Of a DNA stretch of 64,000 bases, positions 26,855 to 36,030 are shown piece after piece. The notes below the pieces were generated by a model. It was given only the letters and a program-made list of their open reading frames with translations. It made no database searches and was not told the origin of the DNA. Origin of the DNA: an uncultured Pelagibacteraceae bacterium (GTDB lineage: Bacteria > Pseudomonadota > Alphaproteobacteria > Pelagibacterales > Pelagibacteraceae); contig CACBTF010000001.1 in NCBI GenBank assembly GCA_902542165.1, forward strand, positions 57,837 through 121,836, given 5' to 3'. Position numbers and translations under genes: made by a program. Within the stretch, counting starts at the first letter, position 1; each line of letters starts with the position of its first letter.

Positions 26855-29320
26855 ATGAATATTCAATCTTCAAAAATAGTCGCTCTGCTAGGACCAACTA
26901 ATACAGGAAAGACTTATGTGGCTATTGAAAAAATGCTTGAGTATGAATCGGGAATTTTTGGATTGCCTTTAAGACTTCTTGCAAGAGAAGTTTATGACAA
27001 ATGTGTCAATAAGGTGGGAATTGAAAAAGTTGCATTAATTACTGGTGAGGAAAAGATAATTCCAAGCACTGCAAAATATTTTATTTGTACTGTTGAATCA
27101 ATGCCTAAAGACAAGAAAGTAGAATTTATTGCTATCGATGAAATACAGATGTGTGCTGATAGAGAAAGAGGCCACATTTTTACTGAAAGATTACTAGAGT
27201 CTCGTGGAACAAAATTAACAATGTTTCTTGGGTCTCAAGTTATGGCAAAAATTATCAAAGAATTAGTTGCTAATGTTGAGTTTGAGAAAAAAGAAAGATA
27301 TTCAAAACTTAGTTATTCAGGAATAAAAAAAATTTCCAGATTAGATCGTAAAGTTGCAATCATAGCCTTTTCCATTGAAGAAGTTTATGCAATTGCAGAA
27401 CTTGTAAGAAGACAAAAAGGTGGAGCTGCAGTCATAATGGGCTCACTTAGCCCTAAGACAAGAAACTCACAAGTTGGTTTATATCAATCAGGCGATGTAG
27501 ATTATCTTATTGCCACTGATGCTATTGGCATGGGATTAAACATGGATATAAATGAAATTTACTTCTCAAGCTTAAAAAAATTTGATGGTAAAAAAACAAG
27601 AAGATTAAATCTTATAGAGTTATCTCAAATTGCAGGTAGGGCTGGAAGATATAAAAATGATGGCGGATTTGGGACTACTGGAGATTGTGAAACTTTAAAT
27701 TCCGATGAAATAGAAAAAATCGAAAAGCACGAATTACCTGATACAAAAACTATTTATTGGAGAAATTCAAAGTTAAATTTTGAAAATCCAGAAAAATTAA
27801 TTTCCTCTCTTGAGTTAAAACCGAAACAAAAAAATCTTTTGCGGACAAATGACTCACTTGATGAAAATGTTTTAAGATTCTTTCTTAAAAAAGGTTCAAA
27901 TAATATAATTTATCATAAAAACCTGGAATTATTATGGGAGTGCTGTCAAATACCTGACTTTGAGAAAAAAGCCTATGGTCAACATATAAACGTAATTGAT
28001 AAAGTCTTTCAATTTTTATCAACAAGAAAAAAAAGAATACCAAGCACATTTATGAAAGAGCAACTGAAAGGATTAGAAAAAGAACATGGTAACGTAGATT
28101 TATTATCTCATAGACTGTCAAATGTGAGAACATGGTCATATGTGGCCAATAAGAAAAATTGGGTTGAAAATTCTGATTATTGGGTACAATTAACTAAAGG
28201 GATTGAAGACAAGTTATCAGATAAACTTCATGATGAGTTAACAAAAAGTTTCATCGACAAAAAAATTAGTATTTTATCTCGAAGTTTAAAACAAGACCTT
28301 GTTTTAAATACTGAAATAAATGAGAAAGATAAAATACATATTGATGGACAATTGATAGGTGAGCTAAAAGGACTAAAGTTTTTAATTGAAATTACATCTA
28401 GAACTCTTGATACAGATATAAAGTCGATTAAAAAAGCTGCAAGAAAAGGGGTAGAGAAAGAGTTGGTTAAAAGAGTTGAAGCAATCCTAAAAAGTGATGA
28501 AATTGAAATTAATAATGAAAGCCAAATTACCTGGAAAAAAAATCCAATAGCCAGATTAAAGAAGGGCAACGACTACCTAAACCCTGGAATACAAATAATA
28601 GCTGATGACACACTGAATGAAGAGTCAAAATCAAAATTAAGTTTATTTTTAAATAAATGGTTAACTAATTACATAAATGACGTATTGGGAGATTTAATTA
28701 AGTTAACTAACCATAAGATTGATAATCAATATCTTAGAGGTTTAGTTTTCCAATTATTTGAAAATAACGGTGTAGTTAAAAGAAGTGAGGTAGATAAAAT
28801 TATAAAATCAATACCACCTGAAGAAAGAAAGAAATTATGGGGAATGGGTATTAAAATTGGAAGATACCATATATATTTGCCAAAAATGCTTAAACCAAAA
28901 GCAGTCAATTTTAGAATCAATTTGTGGAAAATATTTCATAACCTTTCAAATAAAAATACAATTCCAAAGTCTGGACTAAATTTTCTTACAGGAACAAACT
29001 TGGAAAAGAATTTTCTTTTATTATGTGGGTTTGAAAAGTTTAGAGAATTCTTCGTAAGAATAGATATTCTTGAAAAATTATTTTTAAAAATTATTGAAAA
29101 CACTAAAAGTAAAAAATTTAAAATTAATACCGATATGATGAATCTTTTGGGTTGCTCAAAGGAGAATTTTTATAAATTGATGACTTATATGAATTATAAA
29201 AAGGATAAAGCAGTCGATACATATGTATTTATAGGAGAAAAAAAGAAAAAAGAGAAAATTTTACAATTTGACAAAAAGGAAAATCCATTTAATAAGCTTC
29301 TCTCTTTAAACATAAAATAA
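26855..29320 (+). CDS. SUV3-like superfamily 2 RNA helicase
   Basis: 821 aa; ALLGPTNTGKTYVA (motif I), FIAIDEIQMCADRERGHIFTERLL, YLIATDAIGMGLNMDI, LSQIAGRAGR. Confidence 0.85.
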   Translation: MNIQSSKIVALLGPTNTGKTYVAIEKMLEYESGIFGLPLRLLAREVYDKCVNKVGIEKVALITGEEKIIPSTAKYFICTVESMPKDKKVEFIAIDEIQMCADRERGHIFTERLLESRGTKLTMFLGSQVMAKIIKELVANVEFEKKERYSKLSYSGIKKISRLDRKVAIIAFSIEEVYAIAELVRRQKGGAAVIMGSLSPKTRNSQVGLYQSGDVDYLIATDAIGMGLNMDINEIYFSSLKKFDGKKTRRLNLIELSQIAGRAGRYKNDGGFGTTGDCETLNSDEIEKIEKHELPDTKTIYWRNSKLNFENPEKLISSLELKPKQKNLLRTNDSLDENVLRFFLKKGSNNIIYHKNLELLWECCQIPDFEKKAYGQHINVIDKVFQFLSTRKKRIPSTFMKEQLKGLEKEHGNVDLLSHRLSNVRTWSYVANKKNWVENSDYWVQLTKGIEDKLSDKLHDELTKSFIDKKISILSRSLKQDLVLNTEINEKDKIHIDGQLIGELKGLKFLIEITSRTLDTDIKSIKKAARKGVEKELVKRVEAILKSDEIEINNESQITWKKNPIARLKKGNDYLNPGIQIIADDTLNEESKSKLSLFLNKWLTNYINDVLGDLIKLTNHKIDNQYLRGLVFQLFENNGVVKRSEVDKIIKSIPPEERKKLWGMGIKIGRYHIYLPKMLKPKAVNFRINLWKIFHNLSNKNTIPKSGLNFLTGTNLEKNFLLLCGFEKFREFFVRIDILEKLFLKIIENTKSKKFKINTDMMNLLGCSKENFYKLMTYMNYKKDKAVDTYVFIGEKKKKEKILQFDKKENPFNKLLSLNIK

Positions 29321-29710
29321 ATGAGTAAATTAGAAAAAAAAAGTGTGATTGGTATTTCAGCGTTACTTGTTCACGCTGCTAATATAGACGAGACTTACTC
29401 CAATAATGAAAAAAAGTTAGTAAAGGATTTTATAAAATCTTACTTAAAAGATGAAGATGAAAATGAAATTCTAAAAGAAGCAGAAAAGATTGAAAAAAAC
29501 TCAAATCAACTCTTGAATTATACTAACATCATAAAACAAAATTCAATTGAAATAAAAAAAGATATTGTTGAACATCTTTGGAAAATAATTATATCGGACA
29601 AAATGGTAGATCAATATGAGTCCAACTTGATGCGGAGAATTTGCGGTCTAATATATTTCCCTGATAAAGAAAGTGGTGAAATTAAATTAAAATTGCTGAA
29701 TAACAAATGA
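29321..29710 (+). CDS. TerB-like tellurite-resistance family protein
   Basis: 129 aa helical; [43 protein letters not shown]. Confidence 0.6.
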   Translation: MSKLEKKSVIGISALLVHAANIDETYSNNEKKLVKDFIKSYLKDEDENEILKEAEKIEKNSNQLLNYTNIIKQNSIEIKKDIVEHLWKIIISDKMVDQYESNLMRRICGLIYFPDKESGEIKLKLLNNK

Positions 29711-30048
29711 CTTATATTGTAAAAGACGAATGCATAAAATGTAAACTTACAGATTGTGTAGAGGTATGTCCCGTAGATTGTTTTTATGAAGGTGAAAATT
29801 TTTTAGCAATCAATCCTGACGAGTGTATTGATTGCGGGGTATGCGAGCCTGAGTGCCCAATTGATGCAATAAAAGCTGATACTGACGAAAGTGTAAAAGA
29901 TATGGATAAATGGTTATTGATAAATAAAAAGTTTTCTGCAATATGGCCTAATATTTCCAAAAAAAAAGAACCAATGAAAGACCACGAAAAATTTAAAAAT
30001 GTCAAAGATAAGTATGATAAATACTTTTCAGAAAAACCTGGAAAATAA
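29707..30048 (+). CDS. fdxA: 7Fe ferredoxin
   Basis: 113 aa; [18 protein letters not shown] ... [12 protein letters not shown]. Confidence 0.95.
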   Translation: MTYIVKDECIKCKLTDCVEVCPVDCFYEGENFLAINPDECIDCGVCEPECPIDAIKADTDESVKDMDKWLLINKKFSAIWPNISKKKEPMKDHEKFKNVKDKYDKYFSEKPGK

Positions 30049-30050
30049 AT

Positions 30051-30725
30051 ATGCCTAAAAAGAAAAAAGTAAAGAAAGTTAAAAAAGCCAAAAAAGTAAA
30101 ACTACAAAAAATATCTCAAAAAACTAGATCTTCCTCAAAAGCATTAGAGAGAAAAAACACCATACCTGGTCCAGATGAAAAACCAGAAATTAAGAAAATT
30201 AAAAAACAACCGACCGAAAAAAAAATTTACAATTTAAAAGATTTTGTTGTTTACCCAAAACACGGTGTAGGTAAAATTACTGCTATTGAAAAAGCAAAAA
30301 TTGGGGAAATAGATATCCAATTTTATAAAATACTAGTAGAGAAAGAAAAATTAACATTAACGGTCCCTATAAATCAACAATCTAAACTACGACCCATAGC
30401 ATCTATAAATCAAATAAATAAATGTATTTCAATTTTAAAAACTAAACCAAAAATTAAAAGAACAATGTGGAGCAGACGAGCTCAAGAATATGATCAGAAA
30501 ATTAATTCTGGTAAAATATACGAGCTTGCAGAAGTAGTAAAAGACTTGAATAAAAATACTGACATTATTGCAGATCAATCGTATTCTGAAAGACAATTAT
30601 TTGAAAAAGCTTATGAAAGGCTTAAGTCTGAATTTGAAGCAGTGCTTAAAGTCAGTCCAGAAGACGTACAAAAAAAGATGGATAAAGCGCTGGGTAGAGC
30701 TAATATTTCTGAAAGTGTGGAATAA
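30051..30725 (+). CDS. CarD family transcriptional regulator with lysine-rich N-terminal extension
   Basis: 224 aa; FVVYPKHGVGKITAIEK CarD/CdnL RNAP-interaction domain preceded by MPKKKKVKKVKKAKKVK... Confidence 0.9.
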   Translation: MPKKKKVKKVKKAKKVKLQKISQKTRSSSKALERKNTIPGPDEKPEIKKIKKQPTEKKIYNLKDFVVYPKHGVGKITAIEKAKIGEIDIQFYKILVEKEKLTLTVPINQQSKLRPIASINQINKCISILKTKPKIKRTMWSRRAQEYDQKINSGKIYELAEVVKDLNKNTDIIADQSYSERQLFEKAYERLKSEFEAVLKVSPEDVQKKMDKALGRANISESVE

Positions 30726-30761
30726 AAAAACGCCCTTTTTAAAAAATTAAAAAGGGCGTTT
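30726..30761 (-). terminator. intrinsic terminator for the minus-strand microgene at 30776-30850
   Basis: 13-bp perfect stem AAACGCCCTTTTT/AAAAAGGGCGTTT with 8-nt loop; on minus strand the stem is followed by T7 (GGGCGTTTTTTTATT); on plus strand only TTT. Confidence 0.75.
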
Positions 30762-30775
30762 AGTTAAAGAGAAAA

Positions 30776-30850
30776 CTATCTTCTTTTTCTTCTTCTTTTA
30801 GCTTTTTTCTTTTTAGTTTTCTTTTTAGCTTTTTTTCTTCTTTTAGCCAT
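30776..30850 (-). CDS. putative 24-aa ultra-basic (Lys/Arg-rich) peptide
   Basis: MAKRRKKAKKKTKKKKAKRRRKRR; SD GGGAG 5 nt before ATG; upstream TTGACA; downstream intrinsic terminator. Confidence 0.7.
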   Translation of the reverse strand: MAKRRKKAKKKTKKKKAKRRRKRR

Positions 30851-30900
30851 CTTTTCTCCCTTGTTATTAAACAAATCTTAATGATTCGTTTGTTAATTAA

Positions 30901-30928
30901 ACATTAGTTATTAAAAAATTCATGTCAA
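30901..30928 (-). promoter_or_regulatory. candidate sigma70 promoter for the ultra-basic microgene
   Basis: Minus strand TTGACA (30928-30923), 16-nt spacer, TAATGT (30906-30901); -10 is a weak match. Confidence 0.4.
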
Positions 30929-31060
30929 ACATAAATTATTTTGTAATTTTAATTCAAAAATTAATTTTTTAATAAATTTTTTTGATTTATCAAAAATTTT
31001 TAAAAAAGTTAGCAATATCAATGTTTTTTTAAGCAAAAATTAAACTTTTTTTTTATAAGT

Positions 31061-32737
31061 TTAATAAAGATTTTCTAATTGTTGTTTATAATTTTTAATT
31101 ATTTCTTTTCTTTTTAACTTTAATGTTGGTGTAAGCATTCCGTTTTCAATTGTAAATTCTTCATAAATTAAAACAAATTTTTTAATTTTTTCAATTAAGG
31201 TTAAACTTTTATTTATGTTTTCAATTATAAGTTTAATTTTTTCTTTATTTATTTCCTTTTCAGTAACTATTATTGCAACTAAATAATTTTTTTTGTCTCC
31301 ATAAACAAAAGATTGTTTAATATTGTCATTTAAACATAAAAAATTTTCAATTTTACTCGGCGAAATATTGTCACCACCTAAATTTACAATTATATCTTTT
31401 TTTCTATCTGTTATTTTTAAATAATTATTCTTATCTAACTCGCCAATGTCTCCGGTATGTAACCATCCATCTTTAATTACTTTTTCAGTTTCTTCTTTGA
31501 GGTTCCAATAACCCAACATCACATTTTCTCCCTTAATTAAGATTTCGCCATCATTTGCTATTTTCACTTTATTAGTTCTAAATGGAGGACCGACTGATTC
31601 GACTTTGACCAAATCTGGTAAATTACAGCTTACGACAGGAGAGGCCTCTGTAAGACCGTAACCTTGCAAAGTAGGCAATCCTACAGCATTCAAAAATTCA
31701 CCAATATTTTGGTCCAAAGCTCCACCTCCAGAAACAAAGGCTTGAAGATTTCCACCAAACTGATTTCTAATTTTTCTTCGTACTAATTTTTCGCATAAAA
31801 AATTTACTATTTTTTCACTAAAACTTAATTGCTCTTTTTTAAGTATTTTTTTTCCTAACTCTAAAGTTCGATTAATCAATTTTTTTTTTAGACCTTTTTG
31901 TTTATCAAAATTCATATTTATTTTAGTAAAAAGGTTTTGATAAAACCTTGGAACAGCTGTCATGATGGTGGGTTTGGCAACAGCCATATTTGAAATTAAT
32001 TTTTCTAAACTTTCAGCGTAGAAAACTTTTGCACCTACAATTATTTGTATAAATTGAACTGTATGTTCATAAGAATGTGATAAAGGTAACCATGTTAAAA
32101 ATACAGGTTCTTTTTTTTTAGTTAAGGTTTCAAGTAACTCAACTGCTCCCTCACAGTTTGATAAAATACCGCCATGACTTAAAATAACTCCTTTAGGGTT
32201 ACCTGATGTGCCAGAAGTATAAATAATACATGCAGGCATATTTCTTTTTAATTTGTTATTAATCTCTTTTTTATAATTTTCTTCATTTAAAATATTTTTA
32301 ATTAATAAGCTGTCTACATCTATCTCTTCAAAAGAAATAATTTTTTGCTCATTTATATTTATATGATTTTTAATCTTTTTATATTGGTCATTATTTGAAA
32401 CTATAATTAATGATGGCTTACAATCATTTAAAATATATTCGTAATCATTTGATGAATAAGTTGTAAAAATCGGAACGGATATTCCTCCCGCATTCATAAC
32501 AGCAAGATCTGCCATCAACCAATATGGTCTATTCTCTGATAATATTAAACATCGATCTCCTTCTTTAATAAGTGTTTGTATTTTTGATGATAGTTTAAAT
32601 ATTCTCTCTTTGATATCACCCCAACTATAAGTTGGTTTTCCTGGTTTTAACCATTTTAAAAAAGATCTGTTGGGATCAACTTCATCACACTTTTTAAAGT
32701 ATAATTCTACAAGACTATTAAGTTTATCTATTTCCAT
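31061..32737 (-). CDS. long-chain acyl-CoA synthetase family (AMP-binding) protein
   Basis: 558 aa; ACIIYTSGTSGNPKGVILSH, LQGYGLTEASPVVS, WLHTGDIGELD, ITDRKKDIIV. Confidence 0.9.
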   Translation of the reverse strand: MEIDKLNSLVELYFKKCDEVDPNRSFLKWLKPGKPTYSWGDIKERIFKLSSKIQTLIKEGDRCLILSENRPYWLMADLAVMNAGGISVPIFTTYSSNDYEYILNDCKPSLIIVSNNDQYKKIKNHININEQKIISFEEIDVDSLLIKNILNEENYKKEINNKLKRNMPACIIYTSGTSGNPKGVILSHGGILSNCEGAVELLETLTKKKEPVFLTWLPLSHSYEHTVQFIQIIVGAKVFYAESLEKLISNMAVAKPTIMTAVPRFYQNLFTKINMNFDKQKGLKKKLINRTLELGKKILKKEQLSFSEKIVNFLCEKLVRRKIRNQFGGNLQAFVSGGGALDQNIGEFLNAVGLPTLQGYGLTEASPVVSCNLPDLVKVESVGPPFRTNKVKIANDGEILIKGENVMLGYWNLKEETEKVIKDGWLHTGDIGELDKNNYLKITDRKKDIIVNLGGDNISPSKIENFLCLNDNIKQSFVYGDKKNYLVAIIVTEKEINKEKIKLIIENINKSLTLIEKIKKFVLIYEEFTIENGMLTPTLKLKRKEIIKNYKQQLENLY

Positions 32738-32741
32738 AACT

Positions 32742-32828
32742 TGGTGGGCGAAGAGAGACTCGAACTCTCAAGGTATTGCTACCACCGGATTTTGAGTCCG
32801 GCGCGTCTACCAGTTCCACCATTCGCCC
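32742..32828 (-). tRNA. tRNA-Leu(CAA), CCA encoded
   Basis: Reverse complement GGGCGAATGGTGGAACTGGTAGACGCGCCGGACTCAAAATCCGGTGGTAGCAATACCTTGAGAGTTCGAGTCTCTCTTCGCCCACCA; class II tRNA with variable arm. Confidence 0.96.
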
Positions 32829-32843
32829 ATTTTTTGAAATAAT

Positions 32844-33689
32844 TTAATTTATTTTTCTTACTATGAGAACAAAAATAATTGAAGTCACGAACATTATTAG
32901 TGCATATGCAGCGGTTGGTACCATAAACACAATATCATCCCATAATTGAGTGGCAACGAAAACAGCTAAAGTTCCATTTTGTAAGCCACATTCAAGTGAA
33001 ATACATTTTCTTTGTTCTAATCCTGAGGCTAAAAGTTTTGCCATGTAGTAGCCTATAAAAATCATTGTGATGTTTAAAATGAAAGCTACTAATCCTGCTC
33101 TTGTAATAAAACTTATAATTCTATCCCACTCTTCTACCCAAATTGAAATAAAGACAATTAAAAACAATATTACCGACAACCTCTGAACTAACAGAGTTTT
33201 GGACACGATGAAATCTGTAATTAAACTTCTTACAATCATGCCAAAAATAACAGGGACAGTTACTACAAAAAACATTTTAGCAGCAATATTAATCATGGAT
33301 ATTTCTTTAGTTATTTCGAAACCAAGAAAACTTGCTGAATTGTAGACAATTAAAGGAACTGTTATCACAGATATTAAACTCACAACTGCAGTTAACGTTA
33401 CAGAAAGTGCTACATCTCCATTAGCAAATTTAGTTAATATATTTGATGTAACTCCACCTGGAGCTGCTGCAATTACCATCACACCAAGAGCTATTTCCGG
33501 TGGCATTGAAATAAGATGAATTAAGATAAAAGCAATAATCGGAAGTATGATAACTTGGCCAAAAAAACCTACTATAAAATCTCTAGGGATTGTAATTACT
33601 CTTTTAAAGTCGGCTACTGTTAAGCCAAGACCTAAACCGAACATTATTATGGCCAAACACACCGGGGCTATTGATTTTGCTATTTCCAT
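32844..33689 (-). CDS. bile acid:sodium symporter (BASS) family transporter
   Basis: 281 aa; MFGLGLGLTVADFKRV, APGGVTSNILTKFANGDVALSVTLTA, LECGLQNGTLAVFVA. Confidence 0.9.
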   Translation of the reverse strand: MEIAKSIAPVCLAIIMFGLGLGLTVADFKRVITIPRDFIVGFFGQVIILPIIAFILIHLISMPPEIALGVMVIAAAPGGVTSNILTKFANGDVALSVTLTAVVSLISVITVPLIVYNSASFLGFEITKEISMINIAAKMFFVVTVPVIFGMIVRSLITDFIVSKTLLVQRLSVILFLIVFISIWVEEWDRIISFITRAGLVAFILNITMIFIGYYMAKLLASGLEQRKCISLECGLQNGTLAVFVATQLWDDIVFMVPTAAYALIMFVTSIIFVLIVRKIN

Positions 33690-33742
33690 AATTTTATAAA
33701 AACCCTAAAGACTTAGTTTAACATTTTTTTGTTACGAAATTA

Positions 33743-34765
33743 TTAAATACTAAATTTTGAAAATTTCATCAAGTTAAACATTGTAGTACAATATTCACTA
33801 AATGACCTTTGACTGATCTTGTAGTTTTCCCCTATTGCTTTCATATGCTCTTTATTATTTCCAATTGAATATTCTAGTTTTTTATTTCTAATAATTTGTT
33901 TATTTTTCTCCAAAGACTTAAGTTTTCGAATTACTGTGGCTCTTGGTATGGCTGATATATCTGAAATTGAAGAAGCATTAATTCCTCGTTTAGACTTATG
34001 TTTTAGAGTGGCTAAAAAGAAATCCCCGTAAGTTTCGGGTTTTCTTGTTACATCATTTTCAATAGATTCTATTAAATCTCTAATTTGAACTAAGCCAATT
34101 GACCCCCACACGTTCCAGGACTCTAAATCTCCAAAAAAAGATCTATGTCTCACTAAATAAGGTATTTGAAATCTATACCAATACTCCCAACTTACAGTAA
34201 AGTGCTCTATAATAAATTTTTTTATATTCTCTTTTTCTAATGGTTGACCAAACCAGTCTTCAGCGGATAAGTAGTTTGAAGTTTTGGATAATAATCCGGA
34301 CAAGTTTTCAATAGTACTCATAGGTTTTTGGATTTCTAATCCTTTGGAACGTAAAAAGATTGATTTTCCAGATCTTATAATAATGTCATTAGATTGAAGA
34401 TAATTAATTTTTCGTCTAACAGTTTCTTTTGGAATATTTAGATCTTTCGATATCTCAATTAAATTTAGTTTATCAATACCTACTTTGTCTTGACCATAAA
34501 AGGCATCCATTGACATATAGTGAAATCGATCTGAATAAATAACGTAAACCTTGTTCATTAAATACATTAAAATTAAATATGTATCGAAATCATTAAAGTT
34601 TTTATAAGCGCGGTTTACCCAGTCTTGTTGCAATCTATAAAATAACTTCAATTTTTCATTGATGTTTCGCTGAAAAACTTCATGGACTTTATCTTTATTT
34701 ATGCTCGTGCCTACATTCTCACTTTTATTTATTCGAGCAATTTTGATGTCTACGGGATTACTCAT
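33743..34765 (-). CDS. putative transcriptional regulator with two winged-helix segments
   Basis: 340 aa; IEISKDLNIPKETVRRKINYLQSNDIII and SSISDISAIPRATVIRKLKSLEKNKQII look like two HTH units. Confidence 0.6.
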   Translation of the reverse strand: MSNPVDIKIARINKSENVGTSINKDKVHEVFQRNINEKLKLFYRLQQDWVNRAYKNFNDFDTYLILMYLMNKVYVIYSDRFHYMSMDAFYGQDKVGIDKLNLIEISKDLNIPKETVRRKINYLQSNDIIIRSGKSIFLRSKGLEIQKPMSTIENLSGLLSKTSNYLSAEDWFGQPLEKENIKKFIIEHFTVSWEYWYRFQIPYLVRHRSFFGDLESWNVWGSIGLVQIRDLIESIENDVTRKPETYGDFFLATLKHKSKRGINASSISDISAIPRATVIRKLKSLEKNKQIIRNKKLEYSIGNNKEHMKAIGENYKISQRSFSEYCTTMFNLMKFSKFSI

Positions 34766-34770
34766 TAAAA

Positions 34771-34956
34771 TTATTTATTCCAAGTAACGCTTTGATTAAT
34801 AAGAATAGCCATTAAAATCCAAATGATAAACGTATCACTTGGAGAAAAACCATAATCTGCACCAAACATTCCCGCAACTATTACGATAGCGTAGATCACA
34901 ACTGTCGATAAAATTAAACTTGCGAGGTATCTAAGAATTGTGCATTTTAGATTCAT
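34771..34956 (-). CDS. small two-TM membrane protein, unknown function
   Basis: MNLKCTILRYLASLILSTVVIYAIVIVAGMFGADYGFSPSDTFIIWILMAILINQSVTWNK; the ORF-track start at 35097 runs antisense into the divergent gene. Confidence 0.6.
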   Translation of the reverse strand: MNLKCTILRYLASLILSTVVIYAIVIVAGMFGADYGFSPSDTFIIWILMAILINQSVTWNK

Positions 34957-35554
34957 GTTGAAAAAATTATACGACAGATGTGTAGAACTTGCTAGGCATA
35001 AATTTTCTAAGCCTTTACTTGGCTTTGTAGCATTCATTGAAAGTTTCTTTTTCCCCGTTCCACCAGATTTAATGATCGTGCCTATGGTCGTAGCCAAAAG
35101 AGAAGATTATTTAAAAATTTTTTTAATTGCTACTGTAGGTTCAGTTTTAGGTGGATTGTTTGGTTACATGTTGGGTGTGTTTTTTTTAGATGCTTCGATG
35201 GTTATTATCGAGTTTTACGGATATGAGGAAAAAGTTTTTCAAATTCAAGATAAGATGTCTACCAGAGGTGGTTTTCTAGCTTGGTTAGGAATTATGTTTT
35301 TGGCTGGATTTACACCACTTCCTTTTAAAGTATTTACGATCACAAGTGGAGTGATTGGTTTTAATCTCACTGTTTTCTTTTTTATATGTCTATTTACAAG
35401 AGGTCTTAGATTTTTAATAGTTTCTTATTTAACTTATATTTTCGGTAAAAAATTTGGTGAATTTATTGAAAAAAAAGGTGCGGTATGGTTTACGCTTACT
35501 GGAATATTTATTGTAATTTTAGCAGCCGCCTTATACATAATCTTCGTTAAATGA
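34955..35554 (+). CDS. YqaA/DedA-like (SNARE-associated) membrane protein
   Basis: Start MLKKLYDRCVELARHKFSKPLLGFVAFIESFFFPVPPDLMIVPMV; LAGFTPLPFKVFTITSGV. Confidence 0.85.
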   Translation: MLKKLYDRCVELARHKFSKPLLGFVAFIESFFFPVPPDLMIVPMVVAKREDYLKIFLIATVGSVLGGLFGYMLGVFFLDASMVIIEFYGYEEKVFQIQDKMSTRGGFLAWLGIMFLAGFTPLPFKVFTITSGVIGFNLTVFFFICLFTRGLRFLIVSYLTYIFGKKFGEFIEKKGAVWFTLTGIFIVILAAALYIIFVK

Positions 35555-36030
35555 ATTTAAATAACAAGTTAATATTAAATGCTATTTTAGCCTTTAGTAT
35601 TCTCTCGCTTTCAATAGCTTACTTCATACAATATGTTCTTGGTCATCAACCTTGTAATTTATGTTTAATTGAGAGAATTCCTTATATTGCAGCAATAATA
35701 CTTATTTCACTTATTTTCATTTTAAATAAATACCAAATAATAATTTCTAGTCTTATTTTGATTTTCTTTATTTTAGGAATATTGGTTTCTTTTTATCATT
35801 TTGGCATTGAGCAAGGTTTTTTTAACGAATCTTTTGTTTGTAATTTAGGAAATAGTCAACCTTTGAATAAAGAAGAACTTCTTAATCAGCTTAAAAAAGC
35901 AAAAATAGTAAGCTGTAAGGACGTCACTTTTAGATTTTTTGGGCTTTCACTTGCTACAATTAATACAGTTATCTCATTAATACTTAGTGGTATTATGATC
36001 AAGGTTATTAAAAATTATGGAAAAAACTAA
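35551..36030 (+). CDS. dsbB: disulfide bond formation protein B
   Basis: 159 aa, 4 TM; GHQPCNLCLIERIPY; second Cys pair region. Confidence 0.88.
   Translation: MNLNNKLILNAILAFSILSLSIAYFIQYVLGHQPCNLCLIERIPYIAAIILISLIFILNKYQIIISSLILIFFILGILVSFYHFGIEQGFFNESFVCNLGNSQPLNKEELLNQLKKAKIVSCKDVTFRFFGLSLATINTVISLILSGIMIKVIKNYGKN

Noticed and set aside
28228-28920. Minus-strand ORFs 28228-28569 and 28726-28920
   Set aside because: Antisense to the SUV3-like helicase gene; hydrophobic composition is a by-product of the opposite strand.
30568-30750. 60-aa plus-strand ORF overlapping carD
   Set aside because: Out of frame within carD and runs into the terminator hairpin; no support.
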